The notes below the pieces were generated by a model that ran no database searches, had not been told where the DNA came from, and saw only the letters and a list, made by a program, of their open reading frames with translations. The translations under genes were made by a program, and so were the position numbers. From the IMG/VR virus record IMGVR_UViG_3300008267_000155, positions 1-40,027 of that record: a stretch of DNA of 40,027 nucleotides; one strand, written 5' to 3'. Of this stretch, positions 13,533-21,296 are shown piece by piece (position 1 is the stretch's first letter; every line of letters starts with the position of its first letter). This DNA comes from a virus.

Positions 13533-14957
13533 TTATTCTGCTCTTGGTAATACTGTAGGCGGTTCGGTTGAATAATCAACTATGGTAACTTTAGTTGTAT
13601 CAATAGTAGCACTGCCGCCTGATATCGTAACAAAATCTTCAAATGTACCAGTACCTTTTGCAGCTAATTTTTGTACTAAATCAGAATTAGCTGTATATAT
13701 GTCATTCATAATTTTTGTAACTTGTTCCTCTGTATATCTTCCGCAAGATCTTAAAAATACATCCAATTGCGGATTATTATAATAATCATTTATTGCAAAT
13801 CCGCGTAAGCCTTGAAAATTCATAGGAGTCATTCCGTTTATATCGTAAATAAAATTTGCACCGGGATATGAAGTACGATCGCCTTTAGTACCTGCTTCAT
13901 CCTTAGCACCAAACGTACCTTCGAAACTAAGTGGATCTGTTTGTCCGTATGTAATATTTATGTCACAGCTATATGCTTTATTCGGAGTATCATCTGATGA
14001 ATAACCAATTCCGGTTTTTGAAGAACCACCTAATTCTGCGTTCATCGCGCCTATTGCTTGAGGAGCAATCATTCCTTCGCTAGTTTCATACTCAACTTTG
14101 AATTCTAAATATATATCTGCTTTCGTTACAATTTCTTTAGTAGTTTGTTTGCCGGTAATATCAACGTTGATAAAACGTAAATCATCAGCTTTGAATCCTC
14201 CTTGTAAAACTTTAGAAGATGTTTGATATGTTACATTAGTAATTCCTGCTTCTTCTAATTTTGTTTTAAGAAATTCCATGATAGAATTAGCACGTTGTTT
14301 AGCTAACCACTCATTTCCTGCATAAGAATTTTCTGGTTTCGTAACATCTAATCCATCATATGGCGTCCCGGGATGATCTAATGCCATCGGCGTACCATTA
14401 CTATAATAACCTGACATTTTTGGTGCAGCCGTTGTAGCAGTGCCTGTTATTTTAATTTTTATAGAATCTGAATCAGATAGACTATTTTGTATCGTAGCTA
14501 CTATTTTATTTACTTCTTGATCTAGATTTCCTTTGGTAGATGGAGACATTAATCCTTTATCTAAAGAAACCATGTTATTATAAAATTTCGCATCAAGTTT
14601 CATGGTTTCTAACGGAGTGTCAATAGTTTTAGTTTGTTTTCCAAATACAACTACACCGGATCTCTCTGCATCTCTTCTCCATTCATCCCAACGTTCTTTT
14701 TGTACTATTTTAGTTTGTATGTCATCGATAGCTGCAGCATTGGCCATTGATCTATTTGTTGCAGATTGATCCTGAGCCATTTGTGCCTTTTTTATTTGCG
14801 TCTGCAAATCTTGCATTCGACTTGCAGCTGATTGTCCTTGCGACCCAGTATCTTCAAAAAGCAATTTTCTTTGTATATTGTTAACGGTAGATTCGTTGAT
14901 GTTTTTAGTACCGAATCTAAGCATATTTTCTGCTAAAATTTTATCCAATGATTTCAT
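13533..14957 (-). CDS. Packaging-signal protein with OmpA-like domain (474 aa)
   Basis: I chose the ATG at 14957 (MKSLDKILAENML) rather than one 13 codons upstream, because the N-terminus then matches the recurrent signal and AAAGAAAACCTGT precedes it. 474 residues. Two possible protease sites: after Glu10 (ILAE) and after Glu35 (LLFE). Residues about 12-50 share MLRFGxKNxxES with two other reverse genes. A helical region follows, then a domain at about 165-270 with IKIKITGTAT, NEWLAKQRANSIMEFLKTKL and FINVDI, the layout of an OmpA-like peptidoglycan-binding domain. The C-terminal third is unassigned. It probably travels in the head and meets the host cell wall. Confidence 0.65.
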   Translation of the reverse strand: MKSLDKILAENMLRFGTKNINESTVNNIQRKLLFEDTGSQGQSAASRMQDLQTQIKKAQMAQDQSATNRSMANAAAIDDIQTKIVQKERWDEWRRDAERSGVVVFGKQTKTIDTPLETMKLDAKFYNNMVSLDKGLMSPSTKGNLDQEVNKIVATIQNSLSDSDSIKIKITGTATTAAPKMSGYYSNGTPMALDHPGTPYDGLDVTKPENSYAGNEWLAKQRANSIMEFLKTKLEEAGITNVTYQTSSKVLQGGFKADDLRFINVDITGKQTTKEIVTKADIYLEFKVEYETSEGMIAPQAIGAMNAELGGSSKTGIGYSSDDTPNKAYSCDINITYGQTDPLSFEGTFGAKDEAGTKGDRTSYPGANFIYDINGMTPMNFQGLRGFAINDYYNNPQLDVFLRSCGRYTEEQVTKIMNDIYTANSDLVQKLAAKGTGTFEDFVTISGGSATIDTTKVTIVDYSTEPPTVLPRAE

Positions 14958-14971
14958 ACAGGTTTTCTTTT

Positions 14972-14986
14972 TTATAATAAATATAT
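14972..14986 (-). promoter_or_regulatory. Late-promoter-like motif for the 474-residue gene
   Basis: The reverse strand reads ATATATTTATTATAA about 15 bases before the chosen start, supporting that start. Confidence 0.5.
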
Positions 14987-15000
14987 CGATTAACAAATTA

Positions 15001-16293
15001 CTATGAATCTAATGTACCTTCCTTGCCGGTACCTTTTGTCCAATCTGTAACTTTCAATAAAATGTTTAAATCATCGTATTCGTATTCTTTTCCTTCGAAG
15101 TATTTTCCATTTTTCATGGTTCCGTTAAACGCAATATCATATTTATTTCGTTCTCCTTCTGGAATTTCTTCTTCAGAGACAATTTGACTATGATCTGGTT
15201 TGAAATACAATCTAACTCCTCCATTTTTAAGTACTTTAGTCGAAACCGGTTTTGGTGGCGTTTTTCCTTCACCAATTGATACATTACATGCTAATTCGGC
15301 TGACCAAAATGTTGGACCTAATGGTGCATATACTTCGAAAAAATATGTTGCTTTAGGATCATCTAAAGTAGTTGAAATGTATTCTCCAGCACGTTTTATC
15401 TGTCCGTCATATCCGTTAGGTTTAGTTTTATTTAATTCATCTAGTAATTTTCCAAAATCTACTTGAGCTGCAATTGGGTCAGCCGATACATATCCAGAAT
15501 CATAAATTACAGTAGGTACATTGTTTAATACTTTGGTAATAACAGCTCTATCCGGTACATAGTATGGTTGAAATGTAATGGATATTGTTCCGGAAGTTGG
15601 TTCTAATTTAGTACGATATGCAATTGGATCGCCAGCTAAACCATTTGCTTTCATAGCAGCGCCACATTTAGTTAATTCAATTTTAGCATCGCTATATGCA
15701 GGTGCTGTGTATTTAGTTGCATTAACATTTACTGTTTCTTTGTATTCACCAACCGTCGTATTTGAATCTTTATTATACGTAAGAATTGGAACGGTTGCTT
15801 TTGCTGATTTTTTAGATCCATTACCATTACCCGTTTTAGTGATAGTAACTTCTGCTGGCAATTTAACAAATTTCTTGATCATGGATTCGATTGCTTCTGC
15901 ACGTCGATCTGCCAATGTCTGATTGGATACGGTTGCTCCGTTTGAATATGAAAAATCTACTTGCTTTTGATCCCAACCTTTTGGTACAAGTTTAGTAGCA
16001 GCAGTTCCTGAATTTGCTTCGGCTGCAATAGAAATATTTCCAGTTTTTAATTTTCCGGATTCAACTGCACTATTCAACGTGTTGATAAAATCTTGAAGAC
16101 TAGGCGTTAATTGTTTAACATCTGATATCGAATCAAATGATGTGATTCCAGTTTGTCCGGATTTTATTGGCAACACGATGTTATCCGGAAAACTATCTTC
16201 AAATTCATATATGGTAGTTCCGGTAGCAGTTTCGGCTTCTATCAAACGTCGGCCGACAGGAGATTCTAATATTAGGTTTTTCAATCGTATCAT
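15001..16293 (-). CDS. Packaging-signal protein with OmpA-like domain (430 aa)
   Basis: 430 residues starting MIRLKNLILESPVGRRLIEA, the longest copy of the recurrent signal, with possible protease sites after Glu10 (LILE) and Glu21 (IEAE). Residues about 86-170 (ISIAAEANSG, then NQTLADRRAEAIESMIKKFV) look like an OmpA-like domain: strand, then an N-x-x-L-x-x-x-RA-x-x-[IV] helix. This is a diverged relative of the domain in the gene just downstream, with a 43-base gap between them, so they may share a transcript. The rest is beta-rich. A late-type motif lies directly before the start (TTAATAAATATTT on the + strand at 16295-16307). Confidence 0.65.
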   Translation of the reverse strand: MIRLKNLILESPVGRRLIEAETATGTTIYEFEDSFPDNIVLPIKSGQTGITSFDSISDVKQLTPSLQDFINTLNSAVESGKLKTGNISIAAEANSGTAATKLVPKGWDQKQVDFSYSNGATVSNQTLADRRAEAIESMIKKFVKLPAEVTITKTGNGNGSKKSAKATVPILTYNKDSNTTVGEYKETVNVNATKYTAPAYSDAKIELTKCGAAMKANGLAGDPIAYRTKLEPTSGTISITFQPYYVPDRAVITKVLNNVPTVIYDSGYVSADPIAAQVDFGKLLDELNKTKPNGYDGQIKRAGEYISTTLDDPKATYFFEVYAPLGPTFWSAELACNVSIGEGKTPPKPVSTKVLKNGGVRLYFKPDHSQIVSEEEIPEGERNKYDIAFNGTMKNGKYFEGKEYEYDDLNILLKVTDWTKGTGKEGTLDS

Positions 16294-16294
16294 A

Positions 16295-16307
16295 TTAATA
16301 AATATTT
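16295..16307 (-). promoter_or_regulatory. Late-promoter-like motif next to a start codon
   Basis: The reverse strand reads AAATATTTATTAAT directly followed by ATG. A transcript from here would have almost no leader. Confidence 0.45.
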
Positions 16308-16328
16308 ACAAAAACGTTTTAATGTTTT

Positions 16329-16359
16329 TTGGAAACGTTATGTATTTTCATTATATTAA
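16329..16359 (+). promoter_or_regulatory. Bacteroidota-type promoter of the 184-residue secreted protein
   Basis: TTG (16329-16331), 20-base spacer, TATATTAA (16352-16359), then TAGTATAAATAAGAGAG and a leader nearly identical to that at 17721-17790. Confidence 0.7.
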
Positions 16360-16398
16360 TAGTATAAATAAGAGAGTTATTCATTTAAATTTACAACC

Positions 16399-16953
16399 AT
16401 GAAAAAATTAATTTTTATCGTTACGGTTGCATTTTCTTCAATTGTCAATGCACAGTGTTATACATCGCTTACACAATCACAAAATAAATTGTTAGATAAA
16501 TATGGGATAGACTACGCAGGTTTACAAACCAGATATATCATGTCTACAGACCGCATAAATAATATTACAGATTCAGCAACAAAAAGTGGCATGATGGAAT
16601 CTTACGCCAAATTTATTAAATGGAATAATGGCAGACTTGAAGTATTACCAGATACGGCGCATATTCTAGAAACTGCCTCTAATTTCATAAAGAATAAAAC
16701 TTTAACCGAAGAAAGTAAAACTACAAGGTTTATAATGACTGAAGAAAGCAAAATATTAAATTATCTCTATATTGATATTAATCAAGATGATATAAAATCA
16801 ATTGAGATAATTGAAATCTATCATTCTAATATGAAAGAATGTTTACGTATTACTCATATGATATTTGTAGAAAATTCTAAAGGTTTTTGGTATGATGTGA
16901 CATATGATAACAATGATATTACATTAGATTGCCCGTTTTGTACGGTTCCATAA
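16399..16953 (+). CDS. Secreted hypothetical protein (184 aa)
   Basis: 184 residues with a signal peptide, MKKLIFIVTVAFSSIVNAQ, cleaved near residue 18-19 after an Ala-x-Ala-like site typical of Bacteroidota. A cysteine follows at once (AQCYT), but the region lacks a proper lipobox, so I do not call it a lipoprotein. The mature part has cysteines in LDCPFCTVP at the end, possibly forming a disulfide. No family is recognised. It is in the same arrangement as the other two secreted proteins: host-type promoter, single gene, terminator, and a reverse packaging-signal gene on each side. Confidence 0.7.
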   Translation: MKKLIFIVTVAFSSIVNAQCYTSLTQSQNKLLDKYGIDYAGLQTRYIMSTDRINNITDSATKSGMMESYAKFIKWNNGRLEVLPDTAHILETASNFIKNKTLTEESKTTRFIMTEESKILNYLYIDINQDDIKSIEIIEIYHSNMKECLRITHMIFVENSKGFWYDVTYDNNDITLDCPFCTVP

Positions 16954-16975
16954 CCGTAATATTGAACATAAAAAA

Positions 16976-17007
16976 AAAAGCTAACTCTTCCTCCCAGGTT
17001 AGCTTTT
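16976..17007. terminator. Bidirectional intrinsic terminator
   Basis: AAAAGCTAAC (16976-16985) and GTTAGCTTTT (16998-17007) form a 10-bp stem with a 12-base loop, flanked by A and T runs, so it works on both strands between convergent genes. Confidence 0.8.
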
Positions 17008-17042
17008 CTTATTTAATTCTAAATTTATTTAACTAGCAGCTA

Positions 17043-17660
17043 TTAAGCAGCTATTAAATCATATACAGTTTTAGCAGAGCCTTTTAATAATGGTCCTAAT
17101 GCTGCAAAATTCTTAGATTCTTTAGCAGCCGCAATCGTTGTAGCTAATTTTGCTTTTTGTCCGTTATAATGAGTTGATATAACTTCCGAACTTACTCTTT
17201 CATAATAATTGTTGATAGAATATGCTGCATCTGTCACGGTATCTTGTTTATTCAATGCTGGACTTAAGTCTTGTCCTAGTTCCAAAGTATTTTGGTTTTC
17301 AAATACGGATCCATTATTTACATATCTTATATCCCCGTAATACGCCGTAACTGGAAAACTAATAGGACCAAAATTTACTGACTGTAGTTTATAAATACCA
17401 ATAACGTATGCAAAACCTAGTTCCTTCCCGGTTTTATCTGCAGCGTATATTAGATTTGCTGTAGAAAACTGTGGGCCGTCTGTTCCTTTTAAAAATTCTG
17501 CAGCAAAAAACTTTCTAGCTGATTCCATTCCTGCAGAATCTAATTCTTTTAATGTACTTTCTGTTAATAAGTTTTGCAATCTTCTTTTATCAGACTCAGA
17601 CAAATTTTTAGGTCCAAATCTCAACATGTTTTCTGCTAAAATGTTTTTTAGTCGTATCAT
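17043..17660 (-). CDS. Packaging-signal protein (205 aa)
   Basis: 205 residues starting MIRLKNILAENMLRFGPKNL, the archetype of the signal. Likely protease sites follow Glu10 (ILAE) and Glu34 (LLTE), which would release a mature protein of about 170 residues. The mature part is beta-rich (LGFAYVIGIYKLQSV, TAYYGDIRYV) and unrecognised. The first 25 residues and the upstream leader are shared with the gene at 18309-18944, so the two leaders arose by duplication, while the mature parts show no obvious similarity. The promoter-like motif is TATTTATTT about 30 bases upstream. Confidence 0.65.
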   Translation of the reverse strand: MIRLKNILAENMLRFGPKNLSESDKRRLQNLLTESTLKELDSAGMESARKFFAAEFLKGTDGPQFSTANLIYAADKTGKELGFAYVIGIYKLQSVNFGPISFPVTAYYGDIRYVNNGSVFENQNTLELGQDLSPALNKQDTVTDAAYSINNYYERVSSEVISTHYNGQKAKLATTIAAAKESKNFAALGPLLKGSAKTVYDLIAA

Positions 17661-17666
17661 TATATT

Positions 17667-17696
17667 CCTTTTAGGTTTCTTTTTTTAAATAAATAT
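17667..17696 (-). repeat. Duplicated 30-base leader with late-type motif (copy 1)
   Basis: A 30-base sequence identical to that at 18950-18979. On the reverse strand it begins ATATTTATTT, continues through an A-run and ends CCTAAAAGG, a ribosome-binding-like stretch before the start codon. Confidence 0.75.
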
Positions 17697-17720
17697 AAAA
17701 TAATAAAAAAAAACACGTAT

Positions 17721-17751
17721 TTGGAAACGTTATTTATTTTTCTTATATTAA
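17721..17751 (+). promoter_or_regulatory. Bacteroidota-type promoter of the 155-residue secreted protein
   Basis: TTG (17721-17723), 20-base spacer, TATATTAA (17744-17751), then TAGTATAAATAAGAGAG as at the other two secreted genes. Confidence 0.7.
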
Positions 17752-17790
17752 TAGTATAAATAAGAGAGTTATTCATTTAAATTTACAGTC

Positions 17791-18258
17791 ATGAAAAGAA
17801 TATTTTTTATTGCAATGATGTTATTTGTTAACGTTGCAATTGCTCAGCCAGTAGTACTTAATTTCGATGGTTATCTAACATTTAAATGTACAGATAAAAA
17901 TGTATCTGGTTATGACATAGTTAGTTCTCCAGCAATCGAATATGTTAGTATCGGATTTGGAAAAAATCACGTTACGTTTGATTTTGAAGAAAAAATCATA
18001 GTTAATAAATATTATGTACGAGATGATTATGCCGGCACGATAACTTATGACAATTTAACCAATTACGTTGAAATTGATGGAGTTTCTACATTTCAAGCAA
18101 CTAGAATACATCCTGAAACTAAAAAACCGTATACGGAGTACTTTGTTATTAATAATCATGCATTAACTACCGAATATAATTCACCGTATTTAATTACATA
18201 TTGGTTTGAAAATGGAGTTATGGTTGGTAATATTATTAATCGCGATTTGTTATATTAA
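17791..18258 (+). CDS. Secreted hypothetical protein (155 aa)
   Basis: 155 residues with a signal peptide, MKRIFFIAMMLFVNVAIAQP, cleaved near Ala18-Gln19. The mature part is beta-strand-rich (VVLNFDGYLTFKC, YVSIGFGKNHVTFDF, YFVINNHALTTEY), probably a small beta-sandwich, with one cysteine near its start. No family is recognised. It is the third secreted gene of this block and shares promoter and leader with the other two, which suggests they were copied as expression units or are turned on together. A bidirectional terminator follows. Confidence 0.7.
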   Translation: MKRIFFIAMMLFVNVAIAQPVVLNFDGYLTFKCTDKNVSGYDIVSSPAIEYVSIGFGKNHVTFDFEEKIIVNKYYVRDDYAGTITYDNLTNYVEIDGVSTFQATRIHPETKKPYTEYFVINNHALTTEYNSPYLITYWFENGVMVGNIINRDLLY

Positions 18259-18276
18259 TGTTTGTTCGAACATAAG

Positions 18277-18305
18277 AAAAGCTCCGTAATTGGAGCTTTT
18301 TTTTT
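18277..18305. terminator. Bidirectional intrinsic terminator
   Basis: AAAAGCTCC (18277-18285), loop GTAATT, GGAGCTTTT (18292-18300) and further T residues to 18305. It serves the convergent pair on either side. Confidence 0.85.
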
Positions 18306-18308
18306 GTA

Positions 18309-18944
18309 TTAAGGTTTAGTTGGTGTAGTTGTTGCTGGAGCAGTTGTTGTAGGCGCTGCAGCTGCGGGAATTGCTGCTCTTGCAGTTTTGACCCATGCTA
18401 CATTTGCAAACACATCATTTGCTTTATTGTATTTTTGATTGCTCATTGCATCTACTAAATATGCTACATATCTAGAAACATATGTAGGTCCACCTGCGCT
18501 ACCATAATCAGCTGTTTCGAAATTATTAGAACCGGTACTTAAACCCGAAAACGTTACGCTTTGTTTTGCATCAAGAACGACAAAATTAATAACGGATATA
18601 TAAGACGCATAAATTACAAACGTACAACTAAATGCTGCGTTTTTAATTTTAATAGTTACTCTATCTTTCTTAGGATCTGTTTTACCTTTAGGGCCAAGTA
18701 AGTATACGTCTTCGATTACAGGATCGCCGCCGGTAAATGTTAAATTTGTAGTATATGTTGTAGTTTTCATATTACCGGGATTGTCTCCAGAAGACATACT
18801 AAATTTTAATCCTGTAAATGGCGTTGCATCGCCTTGTGCCAATCCGGTTACTTGTTCCATTAACCGTTGTAAATTACGTTTTTCGGATTCAGATAAATTT
18901 TTCGGTCCGAATCTAAGCATATTTTCTGCTAATATATTTTTCAT
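18309..18944 (-). CDS. Packaging-signal protein (211 aa)
   Basis: 211 residues starting MKNILAENMLRFGPKNLSES, the recurrent signal without its first four residues. The likely protease site is after Glu7 (ILAE). Residues 8-30 match those of the 205-residue gene. The mature part is beta-rich with no family recognised, and the C-terminus is an Ala/Thr/Pro-rich tail (PAAAAPTTTAPATTTPTKP), probably flexible. The leader upstream is a 30-base exact repeat of that of the 205-residue gene. It would be expressed late and packaged if the signal works as proposed. Confidence 0.65.
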   Translation of the reverse strand: MKNILAENMLRFGPKNLSESEKRNLQRLMEQVTGLAQGDATPFTGLKFSMSSGDNPGNMKTTTYTTNLTFTGGDPVIEDVYLLGPKGKTDPKKDRVTIKIKNAAFSCTFVIYASYISVINFVVLDAKQSVTFSGLSTGSNNFETADYGSAGGPTYVSRYVAYLVDAMSNQKYNKANDVFANVAWVKTARAAIPAAAAPTTTAPATTTPTKP

Positions 18945-18949
18945 TGCAT

Positions 18950-18979
18950 CCTTTTAGGTTTCTTTTTTTAAATAAATAT
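18950..18979 (-). repeat. Duplicated 30-base leader with late-type motif (copy 2)
   Basis: Identical to 17667-17696. It places a TATTTATTT motif and a CCTAAAAGG stretch just before the start of the 211-residue gene. Confidence 0.75.
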
Positions 18980-19004
18980 TACATGATAAAAAAAACATAT
19001 TTCT

Positions 19005-19034
19005 TTGTATTTTGAAAATTTTTTCTTATATTAA
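19005..19034 (+). promoter_or_regulatory. Bacteroidota-type promoter of the UV endonuclease gene
   Basis: TTG (19005-19007), a 19-base spacer and TATATTAA (19027-19034), 12 bases before the start codon. Confidence 0.6.
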
Positions 19035-19046
19035 TAAAAAAATACT

Positions 19047-20069
19047 ATGATTCGACACGGTTACTGTTGTATTAATATGCAACTCAGCGCACAAGGCATC
19101 CGCACCGGACGCACAATGATTGACAGAAAGTTTAAACTTGGTGGTATGCAATTAGCATCCGACATCGCAATTGCCAATGTCAAAGATTTATTGCCTATTC
19201 TGCAATGGAACGAACAACGAGGTATTCGCTTGTTTCGCATCGGTTCCGAAATATTTCCTCGTTGGAATCATTACCGATTAGAAGATTTACCTGGTATCGA
19301 TGAAATTGCTTCGCATCTACGCATTGCCGGTGATTATGCACGTGCGCATGGTCATCGTCTTACTACGCATCCCGGGCCGTTTCATATCTTAGGTAGTCCG
19401 GACGCTGTAGTTGTTGAAAATTCCATTGTTGGTTTAGAACGACATAGCGAGATGTTTGATCTTATGGGTTATGCTCCTAGCTTTGACAATCTCATCAACA
19501 TACACGTAGGTGCTACTTACGGTGATAAGACTACGACCGTTGCACGATGGATTCAGAATTGGGATAGATTATCCGATTCTCTTAAGAGCCGTCTCGTGTT
19601 AGAAAATGACGATAAGGCGTCCATGTATTCGGTGCGCGACTTGTATGAAATGATTCATCATGACACGGCTATTCCTATCACGTTTGACTATTGGCATCAT
19701 ACATTCAATACTGGTGACTTATCCGAACAAGAAGCATTTTTTATGGCTCGTAGCACTTGGGAGCGACATGGCGTAACGCAATGCACTCATTACAGCGAAT
19801 CTCGTCGACATGAAGCACAACGGCTTATTGAAGGTATTTGCGAGAAGCATGGTATTGCTTGGGATGATTTGCCAAAGTGGCCGACATTTGCCAAGATGTA
19901 CAAGGAGTTCAGCAAGATTAAAGCACCGGCCCATGCTGATTACATTCTGCGTCTTCCTGACACTTATGGTGTTGCGGATCTAGATGTTGAGATAGAAGCT
20001 AAGGCAAAAGAACAAGCTTTGTTGAACGTAGGTATTGACTGTCACGCAACGCCTATTATTTTAACATAA
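19047..20069 (+). CDS. uvsE: UV damage endonuclease (UvsE/UVDE family)
   Basis: 340 residues, a TIM-barrel repair enzyme that nicks DNA 5' to UV photoproducts. The start RHGYCCIN is the family's usual opening. The metal-binding residues are in place: His108 (THPG), His153 (NIHVGATYGDK), Glu186 (LVLENDD), Asp214 and His217 (FDYWHH), and His248 (THYSES). It is full length. The gene is richer in G/C and in codons such as CGT and GGT than its neighbours, so it may be a later acquisition. It would repair phage DNA in sunlit waters, where pyrimidine dimers matter. It has its own host-type promoter, which suggests early expression. Confidence 0.9.
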   Translation: MIRHGYCCINMQLSAQGIRTGRTMIDRKFKLGGMQLASDIAIANVKDLLPILQWNEQRGIRLFRIGSEIFPRWNHYRLEDLPGIDEIASHLRIAGDYARAHGHRLTTHPGPFHILGSPDAVVVENSIVGLERHSEMFDLMGYAPSFDNLINIHVGATYGDKTTTVARWIQNWDRLSDSLKSRLVLENDDKASMYSVRDLYEMIHHDTAIPITFDYWHHTFNTGDLSEQEAFFMARSTWERHGVTQCTHYSESRRHEAQRLIEGICEKHGIAWDDLPKWPTFAKMYKEFSKIKAPAHADYILRLPDTYGVADLDVEIEAKAKEQALLNVGIDCHATPIILT

Positions 20070-20070
20070 T

Positions 20071-20086
20071 ATATTTATAATAAATA
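20071..20086 (+). promoter_or_regulatory. Late-promoter-like motif ATATTTATAATAAATA
   Basis: An exact consensus match right after the uvsE stop codon, 40 bases before the next small gene. Confidence 0.55.
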
Positions 20087-20126
20087 ATAATATATAATAT
20101 AGTATAAATTAAAAACACAAATTGTT

Positions 20127-20306
20127 ATGGCGTATTACAAGTACAAAGCAAAGATTACAGATGACATTGAAGATGCAATGAACATCGTTCAAATGGTTGG
20201 TAAAGCATTAACCGAAGGCAAAACTGACAAAGCGTCGGCTCTATCAAATTTAGCAACCGCATTTAAAAAATTGGAATCTGCTCGTTATTACATCGACCGT
20301 GAATAA
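20127..20306 (+). CDS. Small helical protein (59 aa)
   Basis: A 59-codon frame from ATG at 20127 to TAA at 20304-20306. The product, MAYYKYKAKITDDIEDAMNI and onward, is almost wholly helical with a regular pattern of Ala and Leu, and ends SARYYIDRE. It lies 40 bases after a late-type motif and three bases before the membrane-protein gene, so it is likely translated with it. No family is recognised. Codon use is ordinary for this genome, which supports a real gene. Confidence 0.65.
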   Translation: MAYYKYKAKITDDIEDAMNIVQMVGKALTEGKTDKASALSNLATAFKKLESARYYIDRE

Positions 20307-20309
20307 ACA

Positions 20310-21296
20310 ATGAAACGTATATTTCCGTATGTTGTGCTATTAGCATCATTCGTATTAGCAGGATCTGCTGCATATTACAGTGTATTTGGATTAAGCAAAT
20401 TATTTTCATCACAATCAACAGCTGTAATTGTTCTTGCAGGTTCTTTAGAAGCTTCTAAGTTAATTACATCATCTTATTTGCATAGATACTGGAAACAAAT
20501 AGCCACTTCAATTAAAGTTTACATGATGATTGCGGTGTTTATTTTAATGTGTATTACTTCGTTAGGCATCTATGGATTTTTAGTTTCAGCTTATCAAGAT
20601 ACTGCTTATAAATTTCAAAATCAAGAAACCGTTATAAGCAACTTAGAATCCAAAAAAACCAGATACAATGAACAATTGCAACAAATTGTAACTGAAAAAC
20701 AAACCGTTACGAACAACATCACGGAATTAACATCTGCGTTATCAAACAACGTAATTCAATACACGGATCGAAATGGTAATCAAGTTAGAAAAACATCAAA
20801 TGCTAACAGAAAAGCGTATGAAACTCAATTAAGTAATGCGAACGTTAGATTAGATGCATTGACAGAAAAACAAACAGCAATTTCTGATTCTGTTACTAAA
20901 ATTGATTTCGAAATACTAGACAAACGAACTAATTCGGAAGTATCTGCAGAAATTGGCCCATTGCAATATATTGCTGAGTTATCCGGATCATCAATGGATT
21001 CGGTAGTTAATTGGTTGATAATTTTATTAATTGCAGTGTTTGACCCGTTAGCAATAATATTATTAATATCAGCAAATCGTGCTTTTGAATTAAAAGAACG
21101 CAAACATGTTAAAGCGATACCAATACTCGAATCGATTCCGGTATCAGATGTCGAAGAACCTATTGTAGTACAAGAAGAACCAAAAATCAAAACGGTTACT
21201 GAAAAGATTAAAGTCGAGCCAACCCCACAAAAACAACCAGAAATATTGTCTTATTGGAATAAATTAAGAAATGAAAGATCGCAAAGAAAAAAATAA
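20310..21296 (+). CDS. Membrane protein with long coiled coil (328 aa)
   Basis: 328 residues. Hydrophobic segments at about 5-25, 36-52, 70-95 and 230-255 suggest four membrane helices. Between the third and fourth lies a coiled coil at about 100-205 (Gln/Glu/Lys/Asn-rich), and the C-terminal tail (about 260-328) is charged and Pro-containing, probably cytoplasmic. Similar membrane-coil-membrane proteins of unknown role occur in T4-like marine phages. It might shape the host inner membrane or block superinfection, but nothing here proves that. Its end overlaps the zinc-ribbon gene by 26 bases. Confidence 0.6.
   Translation: MKRIFPYVVLLASFVLAGSAAYYSVFGLSKLFSSQSTAVIVLAGSLEASKLITSSYLHRYWKQIATSIKVYMMIAVFILMCITSLGIYGFLVSAYQDTAYKFQNQETVISNLESKKTRYNEQLQQIVTEKQTVTNNITELTSALSNNVIQYTDRNGNQVRKTSNANRKAYETQLSNANVRLDALTEKQTAISDSVTKIDFEILDKRTNSEVSAEIGPLQYIAELSGSSMDSVVNWLIILLIAVFDPLAIILLISANRAFELKERKHVKAIPILESIPVSDVEEPIVVQEEPKIKTVTEKIKVEPTPQKQPEILSYWNKLRNERSQRKK

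Noticed and set aside
14958-14996. Upstream start for the 474-residue reverse gene
   Set aside because: The extra 13 residues are encoded by the promoter-like motif and would hide the recurrent N-terminal signal.
16399-16470. Lipoprotein signal for the 184-residue secreted protein
   Set aside because: The cysteine after the signal peptide is not in a lipobox; Asn-Ala-Gln precedes it, without the usual Leu at -3.
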